NCBI RefSeq assembly: GCF_040954835.1
Contig: NC_090704.1
Coordinates: 41,916,979-41,980,978 of the forward strand
Direction: 5' to 3'
Length of the DNA stretch: 64,000 bases
Source of the DNA: Lepisosteus oculatus
Taxonomy: Eukaryota; Chordata; Actinopteri; Semionotiformes; Lepisosteidae
The notes under the pieces were generated by a model, which was not told the DNA's origin, made no database searches, and saw nothing but the letters and a program-made list of their open reading frames with translations. A program made the translations under genes and the position numbers. Positions 21,743 through 33,100 of this stretch are shown one piece after another (position 1 is the stretch's first letter; the number at the start of each line of letters is the position of its first letter).

Positions 21743-24700
21743 AGACCAGGCCTGATGTCTACAGAGCAGAAGTAATCATGACAATAATAAGAACAGTGAT
21801 TATTCATCCAGAGGGGGCTGCACATTGATGGTAGTGAAAGGGAGTCTATTACCTGTAAAGGGCTTTGAGCGCTATATAAGTGTAAGCAATTATTATTATT
21901 ATACATGATTATAGAAATGCAGTGTAGGTTTTTGGATATGCCTATGAGAGGAGCAAGCATTCGTCATGTGGGATTGGACCTAGACTAGTCAGTGAGAGAT
22001 TCCTATTCATCATGTGTTGCTAAAATGAACAGGAAATGAATTAGAGTGGGTCACCAATGCTTGGCTTTTTTCAGCTGATGGGTACTACTAAAGAAAGCCA
22101 GGACTTCAGTATTAACTGTCCTAAATCATTAACCTTAATACGTGCCAGCTAAGAGCAGTTGATAAGAATACCACAAATCTGCACTTGTTGGAGGAAGCCT
22201 CCAAAGCCTTTAACATGCAAAACACTTTCAGTCAAGTACTCACCGACTTGGTTGCCTTTCTATTTCAACTGCTATTTTTAAAGGGGAATAAAAATAATAT
22301 GCCCCTTTTATTTTATTTTCCTGTATTATGCATTCTGTGTGTAGTGACGCCCTCTTTGCTTTTGTTACTTTACAAAGTTATTTATGATCCAAGATCCAGT
22401 TGGCTAAAATAAGTTGCACCATGTGAGTGTCATGAGAAGCCTTTCCCTCATGAGTGAATAGTGAAATATTGACAGTGCTATTTTCTTACTACTCATTTCT
22501 GATTTTTTTGCAGATCTATAAAAAAAAACATTTTTTACTGTAGTCAGAACATGTTATATTAAGAAAAGTTTAACAGTTCTGTGAGGATCGGTTAACTTGA
22601 GTTTCAGCTAATGAAAACCAATTTAAAAAATTGGTCAGAAAAGCCTCTACTGTGTTTTACGATATACCGTATATAGCGGTTTATAGTACTGAACCTATTA
22701 ATCATGAATGAGGGAATTTTTATGTACTGCAATTCAGGGCTGTGTAGACTGGTTTCTGCATCCCGATAAGTGCCTTTGCTGCAAGGCAGAACATCATTTT
22801 ACTTCCAATAGAACTGCTGCAGCAGCAAAGGATTCTTGTTCTAACACCTTATGTCACAGATGTTTTTTTTTTACATCTGCACACATAACATCCCATCTGA
22901 AAGGTGGTGCTATTCATGCAAATATGGTTTACCAATGCATGCACACTGAAAAAAGCATGGTATCTCTCCGTACCACAGACTTGCAGGACTCTTTTTTTGC
23001 AACCTTGAGGCTAGTGGTTTAGATCCAACGTATTAGGAAGTTATCAACTCAAGCATGTGCAATGCAGCGATGAACACTGAAAGCATCGCAGTAAACCAGC
23101 TAATGCACAATGTCTGCTTAGCCTGTTCTGAATGCTACATGATAATGATGTGCCCCATTTTTTATTCTACTATAGACACAAAAACAGTGGAATCATCTGG
23201 ATCACCAGAACGGCTTCTCTACTGCATTCTCTGTAACACTGCTGTGTAAAAGTGATCACATCACATACAATGAACTGAGCAGAGGTTTCTTTGTGCCGAG
23301 TGTGAAGGTCTATGGTTATTTAACGTTTGCTCCTCCTGGATCACAGGAATACCTTGGGCTGTAATGCAAAACTGTGAAATTAAATTGCTAAAGCCATCAA
23401 ATGCAGAACGGTTAGCAAGTGTGAAACTGGCTTACTGTGTACCCCAGCATGGTGTGCATGACCAGCTCTGAACATCACACAACTGCTATGCATGTTTCTA
23501 CACACAGATCCCTGTGACATCTACGGCAAAGTTTAACCAAAAAGCGGGGATGTTCTCACCAACAAAGTTAAATGAAAAAGTTCTGATATCTTCACCAACT
23601 ATAGATTGCATGCTCAAAGGCTAGCAGAGGACATTGTGCCCAACACACAAGCCCACTCAAATGGCACTTGAAATGGTTTGGGCTACAAGACTCAGCCTGC
23701 ACTCTGAATAGTTTCAAATTGTAATTAAATATACACCGACCTACACCAACCATCTATTAAAAATGAAAAAAATAACGAACTCTTGCTTTGTGTACTACCT
23801 ACAAGAAAAGCAAGACAAGATTAAAAATGAAACAACTGTTTATTTCAAATGTAAGAGATGGGTTAAAAAAAACTATCCAGAACTCAAATGTAGGCTAAAA
23901 GTTATTGTACATTTCTAAATACAAAACATTATAATCAAATGTTTTTCCATCTTCGCCATACAAAAAACAAAATTTGTGGGTAATATTTAATGGGAACAGT
24001 TCAAAAGGTAGCTGGCTGCCTCCTGTCACACTGCACATAAAATGGGAGCCAGGAAAGATGTTAATATTAAAGGGACAAGTGACTCAGTGGTCAGCCAGGT
24101 GGGGACTGAGCTCAATGAAGCCCCTGAAGTGTCCAACTCATTTGTTCACTCACCAGCTCTTCCAACCCATCATCCTTTCACAATGGCTATGGAGGAAGTC
24201 CCTGGGATATTTACCCACCTTCCTCCTCCAATACCTTGCAGGTTTTCCCCTCAAACACCAGGTCAAAAGGTTATATGTAAAACCTTTCTCCCCGGGAATG
24301 TGGAAAACAGGACAGGATAGCTAGTGGGCTCTGTAATGGCGGCACACACGGAGACAAGAGGGTGTTTTTAAACTCGCCCCTTGGCTACACAGTACATCAT
24401 TACAGACTGAATGAACTCAGCCAAGTGCTAACCTGACTACTGCAGGGTTAAAAACAAGAACCTTTCTTGAGTGGTTTGATTTATAAAACTCTCTCTCCGA
24501 TGCAGGCAAGTAGGTTTCTGCCAGGCAAAGGATTCATGGTCATTTAACCATTTAAGTAAACCTGCTACTTGTGGTTCATTGGCAAACTGAGAAACCCAAC
24601 AAAGTATTGCAGTAACATAAGCGATGGTCACTACAAATTAATTTGCTTTAACCAGATACTATATTTCCTACCTAAATTCTGCTACACAAGAACTTAAACT

Positions 24701-24983
24701 GCTAAATTATTTTCTGTCACCCAAGCCCACTTTGTACTACTAAAACTGGAGACCATAGTTAGACAAATATTAAATTAGGTGCACAACTCTTGTCAGGTCA
24801 GCTTAATATGTGTGCCCTTGAAGAGGGTGCTGATGGGCTTGTCTTGCTGGGGGGAGAGGGGGGTCACTTACAGGACTTTGGTTTAACTTTAAAATCTCTT
24901 CAGAATGAGTCTGTCGAAGAAGGTGCTCTATATCTTAAATGGAAGTCACACAATGCGTCATGAATTTTGAATCAATATCTTAA
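21743..24983. other. Convergent spacer between TEPSIN and FAM104A
   Basis: No coding exon is supported here. It should hold the TEPSIN 3'UTR (AATAAA at 22287-22292) and possibly a long FAM104A 3'UTR, because TTTATT (AATAAA on the minus strand) occurs at 24984-24989 and again at 23839-23844. The remaining open frames are short and have no recognisable content. Confidence 0.5.
21803..21903 (+). mobile_element. 5S-type SINE tail fragment, TEPSIN 3'UTR
   Basis: Only the 3' end of the SINE remains: gggggctgcacattgatggt, ttacctgtaaagggctttga and gctatataagtgtaagcaat, then ATT repeats. It begins about 60 nt after the TEPSIN stop, so it probably lies in the 3'UTR. Confidence 0.7.
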
Positions 24984-25979
24984 TTTATTGCTTCAGATGA
25001 TTTATATTCTCCACCCTACGTTAAAGTGCAAACAATGGAGAGAAAATGTGAAATGGCGCTATAAGCAGATTTTTCACAGAGTCAGGGGTCCACATTTCTG
25101 CTAGTTTTTACATGGCAAAGAACACGAGTCTCACGTACTGCTTTCAATTCAGTGATTAAACCAATCCTATAGAATTATGTGAACAGCTCAGTACTCATTC
25201 TCTTTCACCAATACAACATAAATATTGTTAAAACAAAGTCACCAATAAGTGCCATCAAACCCCTTTAACTCACCGAGAGGGCCTGGCTTTAATGCAAATC
25301 AAAATGTAGCTTCTAAGTACACTAATACAAAGGACCAACTTGAGACATCCTTCGAAACACACTCCCTGACTCAAATCTCTTCTGCGTTATGAAAAAGACT
25401 CTTTTAGTTTGCAAATTCCAAGCAACTGTACAAGAAACATGAAAATAACCTCTTCCTACTGTGACCCAAAAGCCAAACAGCTGGTAATAACAGAGGACAG
25501 ATGTCCAGAACCAGATGATTTGAATATGCCACTCAAACCTGGCAAGATACTTCACAGGCCCAGGGTCAGCTTCTCTTCTTTTCACTGCCTTTCTCCGTTC
25601 CTCCTATCAGTTTACTCACAACAGGAAAAATAAAGCTTAAATCAAAATATCCACTAAGCTAGGCTTTGTAAACAGCATGTAAACCAGCTTGGCCAACACA
25701 GAAGGAGGAAACATGTTTAATCATCAATGCAACCAATGCTATAGTTTTTGGAATATCCTCCATATCAAGAGATGGGCTACACAATGACAACCTGCCCATG
25801 GATGAGAGAAGAAAATAAATGTGTTGAAACATGATAAAGCAAGGTCCTTAACAAAAGGACAGGATCTTGTGCAAAGGCTGAATGCTCCATGTCCAGCGCC
25901 CCCTCCCTGGTGGCCAGGGGAGAAGCGTGAAGTCGCACGGTCTCCCCTCTCGGGAGGGGGTGGGCGCGGAGGGCGGCAG

Positions 25980-28656
25980 TCACGTGGCCCCCGGCTGCCC
26001 GCGGCTCTGCAGGCTGTGGAAGTGGGCCTCGCGGAGGATGCGGTTGATGCGCTGGTAGGAGCACTGGCTCAGGGACGCGGACTCCTCGGTGAGCTGCGCC
26101 GCGCTGGGGGGGCTGCAGGCGCCAGGGTGGTACCCTCCTGCCTCCGCAGACTGGCTGCTGCTCCCCGCCGCTCGCTCCGGGCTGCTGATGGCGCTGCAGT
26201 CACTGCTGGAGGACTGCGGAAAGAGGTGAACTGCTTATCCACCGGGCCAGCAGCGCTTACTGATCTCAGGCCTGCCTTTCCTTCGCCCTTGCCGACGCCG
26301 AGCAGAAAACCCAGCTGCTGGTGTCTCGCTGTCATTGTTTCACTGTCGGGTGTCATTTACAATGGTTTTTCAGGACTGCCACTTACTTAGATGTGCACTG
26401 GTGTACAGCCCTGGAACTGACTGCACCCAACAAGAGTTTAACCAAGATTAGGGAGAAATGAACACAGAAATCTAGACACTAGACATCTTACATGTGATCT
26501 CATACCATCTTCCACTTGCTCTCCACTTTCTGCCCCTGCTCTCTTTCAAGTCACTCCAATACTCAGACATACCTTATGACAGTGTGCTGCACATCTTTAC
26601 AGGGGAAGCTGCACTTCAGAGCACAACAGCAGAGTCAGTTCAGGCTTAACTTAATAGCTCTTGGAGATCCTGCTTGAGATAGTAGCTGCCATGTATGTGG
26701 ATTTACAATCAGTGGAATCTGGTACCCGAGTACCAAATAACATGTTGGGCCTGTGCAAGCAGCAGGAACAGTTTGAGGAGGAAATGACACGCAATTCCAC
26801 AATGTTCTGTATCTGTATCAAGTATCTGCAGCCCTAACCCACCCCCTGCTTTTCCTCCACAGCACTTAATCTGAGGATCTTTTCAACCAGGGAGCACGTT
26901 GTCCCATGCCCCTCAAATCAACCACGCACTGCCTGCCACAGAGAGGGTCTGCTCAGGTGTAAGGGGAGCAGGTGTCCTCTCCTCTTACCTCCGAGTCCCA
27001 GGCATCACGACCCAGCTCAGGGAACAGGGGGTGGCCCGTGCCCCCCCTCTTGGCCTGGGGTAAAAGCTGGCTGTCATCATGCTCACAGCTCCGCCGCCGT
27101 TTCCTGTGGGGAACATGGCCATTTCAGAGAAGCACCGCGGTTGTCGCCAGTCTGTCACACTTACTGATTACTGGCCTAGAGCACATACCACCAACCGACC
27201 CCCCCCTCCCCCAGCTCAGTTTTGTAAAACAATTTGGGCCAGTTCTACCAAAATTATGGGTGGCAGTCGAGCCCTCAACCATCATCTTGATCATCTCGAT
27301 CTGTCAGTTTACCTTCTTTGTTTCCTTCTACATAGCAGAAGGCATAAAAATCAGAATGACACTGCAGTTTGGGCAACTGTTTTGCAAGTCATGCAAACAG
27401 AATTTCTCAGTGACCAAGCATATGGGAGAGTTACCAACCACTTTCTTCACATAGGTTCACTTGGGAACATCAAAATGTGCACTCTGCTATGTTGCCATGC
27501 TATTCCTTCTTTCAGACCCCTCCACTAAAAATAGAAAACTTATTACATTTTAAAGAAACTAATTTCAAAAGAGGAACCCATATTTAATTCTTTAGCCAGA
27601 GAAGTCAACTGAGAATAAATTTTGTTTCACCTTCTTGGCCAAGAGCCTTATACTGCTGCAGCATAGAAAACAAGACAACGAAGAAAAGAACCAATTTATA
27701 ATGTAAATAAGGCATGACCACATTAAGTGCAAGTACAAAGCCTGAATGATTTTAACATACAACTCAAAATACCTCATACAAAATGCCAGAATACCAGAAT
27801 CTAATTGGCCAGATTTACTCTGAAAATTGATCCAGTCATTAGCTGTGGCAAACAGATGACTCGTGCCTAAAAACAGCACTTGCTCTTGGAAGGTTCAGTA
27901 TGATACAATTATAACTGGGGTCAGAGATAACTGTGCAAGTAGTTACAGTATATGGATAGGAAGGACTGTTCTAAAAATGAACAAGCCATTTTCCAAGGCA
28001 TTTGTCTAGAGGCACAGAAAGCCAATCAAAGAGTAAAGATTACAATGGAAGCTCAATATTCTCCTCAAGCAATCATTCTACTTGTTAATTTTAAGAATGT
28101 AAAGATCTCAGGCATCAACGTAAAGTCTGGGCAGTAACAACATAACCAGTCCGTAAATAACCAATTATATACCTCGTTAATACTATCCTACTACCCTGCA
28201 ATTGAAACTATTTACATTAAAGCAAAAGCAGAGAATTCTGTAAGATACAAGTGGCTCATATAGCACCGTAAATGCATAAAATACATTTATGTACTTAGAT
28301 TAACTATAATATTATTAATACACTCATCTATACTCAACATCCAGTATTCTCATACGAAGTATTTAGCTGAATCACAGTTTACACTCCACGACCTGTTTCA
28401 TTCTAAGCAATTGAAAGTGCTGAAAATAATCTGGCGCACGTAGTTCAGTGAAACTCCTGTAACAACTGAACAACGATCTGCCTGCCTCCACGTAAACCGA
28501 GCACCTCATTTAAAACTATTCTGTTGTAAAAGCTATATCGCGCACATTAAATGAACAAAGTACCGGTAACATCTCGAAGTGGGATTTCTTCCAGTAATGA
28601 CCCAAAACAGAAATCTACAGTAAAACAAACTCCACTCACCTGTTTTCCGACAACAT
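25980..28656 (-). CDS. FAM104A: FAM104A / VCF1, p97 (VCP) nuclear cofactor
   Basis: Small nuclear protein. Human FAM104 proteins bind p97/VCP through a C-terminal helix and promote its nuclear import. Three exons on the minus strand: 28640-28656 (ATG at 28654-28656, 17 nt), 26989-27103 and 25980-26213 (stop at 25980-25982). Together they give 121 aa with all phases agreeing. The protein starts MLSENRKRRRS, a basic nuclear-localisation-like cluster created across the first splice junction. It continues through LLPQAKRGG and GRDAWDSE, then a Ser/Ala-rich segment. It ends with the signature helix INRILREAHFHSLQSRG. Acceptors CCCCACAG and TCCGCAG and donors CAG|GTGAGT and GAG|GTAAGA are strong. 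It is head-to-head with C17orf80, as in human 17q25.1. FAM104B is the only other candidate, and position favours FAM104A. Confidence 0.9.
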
Positions 28657-30126
28657 CTAAAACACCACGGGACCAAGAGCTACTGTGAAAACACTTCCTC
28701 TTCGCGTCGCCTCTCTCTCTCTCAAGACCAGGGCTTGTCGGGGGACTTTATTTTTGGTTGGACTCTTTCGCCTTCTTAATTCGGTAAACGGACATAACTC
28801 ACAAATATTCTCAGCCCTCCCAACTACATGCAAATACAACAACGGTCTATCTTCGGAACTGCAACCTGCTTGCGGCAATGCCCGAAGTCTTGAACGACGA
28901 GTATTCAAGCACTGTGTCTGTATATTAAGTAACACAGTGCATCGGCCGAGAGGTTAAATCTAGTTTTACAGGCCCACTTATGCACGAACCACGGCTGTTT
29001 GGTTTCTCTTTCTGGAGAGGGAAACAAGAAGCAATTTTCTGTTAAAAGACAGTGGCATGAAGACTGAACGGAAGAACCCCCCCTCGTATTACAAGCCAGC
29101 CAGCCTGAGTTGTTTAAGTCTTAACTACGGGCTACAGCAAGTCCTCTAAACTCACGTCGTACATTTCTTAGATGGTAAAAATCTTAAAGATCAATACTAA
29201 GAAAAAAAATCCCTCCGTCTCAGGTCTATCTACCCCCCTACAAACACAACGACGATTCCTCACAGTCTCTACCCCTGTCGCCCCCGGCTTCAATCTAATT
29301 CTCCCCCACCCGGCGCTATCTCATCGATTCTTTTAACATAAAATCAAGATTAAGCTACGTCAAAACATTCTTTTAGCTTAGACACTTCATATCGTTAACG
29401 TAAATGATCTGCTTATCGTGAGAATCGCACCGGTTCCACCACCCAGCTCTCCCTCTCCAGCCTCAGTAGGTAGAGCTCCCCAGCTGTTTACATGACATTG
29501 CGCCTGCGCAATAAAGCCGGGCAGGTCACTGCAAACCGCTCAGGCAGGAAAAGGCCACCTATATCCTGGATCGCAAATGTCGGTAGGGCTCCCCCCAAAA
29601 CGTCGTCAGCAACGACATAAATGTGTTTACTTTAAGCTTCAAAACAGAATTGGTATTACTCTTGGTTCAATACTGTGGCGCAGTATAATTCATTTTCCGA
29701 AATACAGGCATTTGCGTAAGCTACCTATATTAAGGGCCTTTGCTTGCTACTTGTGTTTTTTTTTGTCAGATACTTTTGTACAGTACGTATAAGGATGAAA
29801 CATACTAAGCGCCTAACAGAGTTTAAATATTGCGTGGCTATTTATTGACTATTATTTATTTAGCGACCGAAAGCTACAATGATTATCGTGGTACTGTTTG
29901 GTAACATTTCTGAGAAAGTATCAAATTATAAAACGTAATTTTTCCGTTAATAAGTAACGCACAAAATATTTAACATCAAGTCTCACCGCAGTTTCATGCT
30001 CTCGGAGTACAAACAGCTGGAAATTCAGGCGACGTCAACCACTCCACCAACGGCCTATGCGCGATATTTTCTAAGCGTCTCTTCTGATTGGCTAGGTCAC
30101 GAAGCCCGACGACGATTTAAGGAGAC
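28657..30126. promoter_or_regulatory. Shared promoter region of FAM104A and C17orf80
   Basis: 1.47 kb between the two start codons, with no coding sequence. It contains an NRF1-like palindrome TGCGCCTGCGCA at 29499-29510 and an inverted CCAAT box (ATTGGCT) at 30087-30093, about 35 nt before the C17orf80 ATG. No TATA box stands out. The large distance suggests untranslated sequence or a 5' exon for one of the genes inside it. Confidence 0.55.
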
Positions 30127-33100
30127 ATGAGCTCGGGTGAGTTTTTTTTTAATCTTGAGTAACTTGGCGTTAACTTGTTACGCTACGTTGACATCACAGC
30201 TGGTTTTGAATTTTCCAAACCAATCAACGTTCTATCACAATGCGTGTACCCCTTATTCCAAACATTGACGCCCCCTGTATGAAAGTTTGTCTGGTGTGGG
30301 TGTCTCTGTCTCCGCTAGTTTTTGTTCCAGCTGACCTGTTAACGGATCTGCTTCTTGTTTAGACTTTTGTTTTTCTGTTTCTGCAATTGGTACGCCCTTA
30401 ACTCCATTAATACCGCTTCTCCATAGCTCTCTTTGTCCCGGCTATTATTTTACATCCTCAAATACACCTGTATAAAAGCGGAATTTGTCTGTCTCTGATG
30501 TGCAAATAGAACTACCTGGAGCACACTCAGCACAGGCTGGGGTTTTGCACTCTGCTACTGTTTGTGTAGAAAGCAAGAGGAATTTTCCAAGCTCTCAGTC
30601 AATCAGAGTGTGGCTTGATATGTACTAGTTCAGGTGGGCAGCTGCGTCAGCATGCATAGGCTGCAAAGGAACAAGTGATAGGTTTATTCCATGCTGAAAA
30701 GAGAAGAAAGAAAACAACATTTTGGCCGTGTGGCCTTCTTCAGGTGCTCACCGAAACGTTGTGTTTTCTGTCTTCTTTTTTCAGCATGGAATAAACCTAT
30801 CACTTGTTCCTTTGATATGTACTATATGTTTACTGTATGGCCAATGCCATTTGTAATCGTTCTGCCAGTTCACTTTGTGTTCAGTGATTTGCTGTGATCT
30901 CACCTGATCTGGATTAATGTAAGAGATAAGATCACTTTATTGGCCATATGCAATTTCATGTTTTAGGAATTTGTCTTTTCGCATTCCCCAACTTGCTCTC
31001 CATGAGACACACAGACGGGGAGAGAAGCTTGGGGTCAGAGTGCAGGGTCAGCCATTTATACGATGCCCCTGGAGCAGTTGGTTAAGGGCCTTGCTCAGGG
31101 GCCCAATGGAGTAGGATTCCTGTGCCAGCCGTAGGATTTGAACCAGCAACCTTCCTGCCACAGCTGCAGATCCTTAGCCACAGAGCCCCCACACAAGTAC
31201 CACACAGATCTGTCATATTGTAATTCAGCACTCCACTTGCCAGGTAAAACATTGAAATAGAGATAAATAAGTCTACGTAAAGGTAGTACAGCCTCTTTCT
31301 GTGGTCTTTATTTTAATGTGCAGTTGACCTGGATTTACTTGCTTGTGAAACAATGAAGTAAAAGAATGAGACAGAAAAGTAAAACATGGACATGTCTTTA
31401 AAAATGGTTTTGAAAGTTTTTTTTTTCTTCATCAGACAATAGATCTGGTTTAGGTTCTCTTGGGATGGAGGAGTGTCCGTTTTGTGGCAGGCCTTTCAAG
31501 AGGCTAAAATCACACCTTCCTCATTGCAAAATGGCTCCTGTCACCAGTGGAACGAAAAGCCACAAAGCATTATTATTCCTCAAGACCAGTGCACCTCCGG
31601 AGAAACAGACTACAGCAGCCAAGACAAAGAAGAAGAAGGTCACCATGGATACAGAGACTTCAAAAAAAGGCCCTACAAATAAAAATGACATATCTCAAGA
31701 CGTGGGTGAAAACAAAGTGGATCTGCAGTGGAAGAGATCCAGTGTTGAGCACCAGGCTGTGAAGAAGCAGGTTTTGTCCCCTTCAAAAAACAGAGTAAAG
31801 AAAAGTATTTCTGTCTCTCACCATCAGCCCAGACCTGCAGAGCCAGGAAGCAGTTCAGTTTCCATTCAGAAGGATTCTGGCACGTGTAGTGTAGGAGTCC
31901 CCGAGGCACAGAGGCAGGGTACTCCCAAAGCCAACTGCCCCAGGACAAAGCAGGACCACAGCTTGTCTTTGAAATCTCCCATCGATACTCCTGCGTGGCA
32001 GGAGACATCTCAAGGCCAGTGTACGGCATCTGTCAGTGCAAGCAAGAGTGGGACAGAAGCGACGCCGAGTGATGGAAGAAATTACAGGAAAACGGATGTT
32101 TGGGAGCACATCCAATACAGCTTGGTGAGCGAGAAAGGTTCAGTTGCATGTTACCAAAGCAATATGAGAACAAAGGGATATAGTGGCGCATCGGGCGGTG
32201 TGGAAGAAAACCACCACTTGACCAAGATAATGGAGAATTTCAGCGTCAAGACCTATAAACTTGCATGCATCAATGGAGCCAGTGAAAGAGCTCTCACAGA
32301 CGGGAATCGTGGCAGTAGAGTAGCGAGCGCATCATGGCTAGATGGGCCAAAGCCTGCAGGCTGCACCGCTGGCAGAGCTGCACGCGAGAGTGGAGATCTC
32401 CGGGGAGCCCCTCGGCCTGCGCCTCGTGCTCCAGGGGCCGTGGCCATGAAGCCCGTCACCGTCGCGGCTCCTGACCGGCCCGCCGCACCGAGAGGCCTGG
32501 AGTGGTTCGCAGAGCTGGGCCCGGGGTATCGGGCCATCGGGTTCTCCATGCTCCCTCTGCAGCCCCTCCCTGGGCTCGCGAACAACAGGACAGGCCAGCG
32601 CCCAGGGCCAGTGGGAACAGGTACAGAACTATCGACATGGCTGAGATGAGTAATCTCTGCATGAGTACTCGTTATCTGGATATTATCCATCCATCAGTAT
32701 TGGATTGGAAGCGTATGGACTCACAGGAACACTTAAAACCATACCAAAAAGAATCTCTGTAAAACATGTGTCAGCACAGCCATCCTGCACTTTGAGATGA
32801 ATTCTCCATGTTAAGTTTTAACCTTACTGAAAAGCTTTAAACCAGAGTATAAAATAAGTTGAAGAGATTGCTTCACCTCTGTTTGCTTTGCAGATGCAGC
32901 CTGATAGAATTAGAATGTCTGATGCAAACAGTCCCATTGTAAAAAGGAGTAGAGAAGAACACTATGTAACTAGAAGTCAATTTGACAGAACCTGGATAAT
33001 GCAAAGTCCTGTGCCTGTGATCTGAAGCCAAAGGGTATTACAAGCCTGAAGGATCAAAACCCAAGCTTAGTGAGGCTAATTGGAAATGGGAAATGTAAAT

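Noticed and set aside
25821-26390. 189-codon plus-strand frame opposite the FAM104A last exon
   Set aside because: Composition shadow. The minus strand encodes the conserved FAM104 helix.
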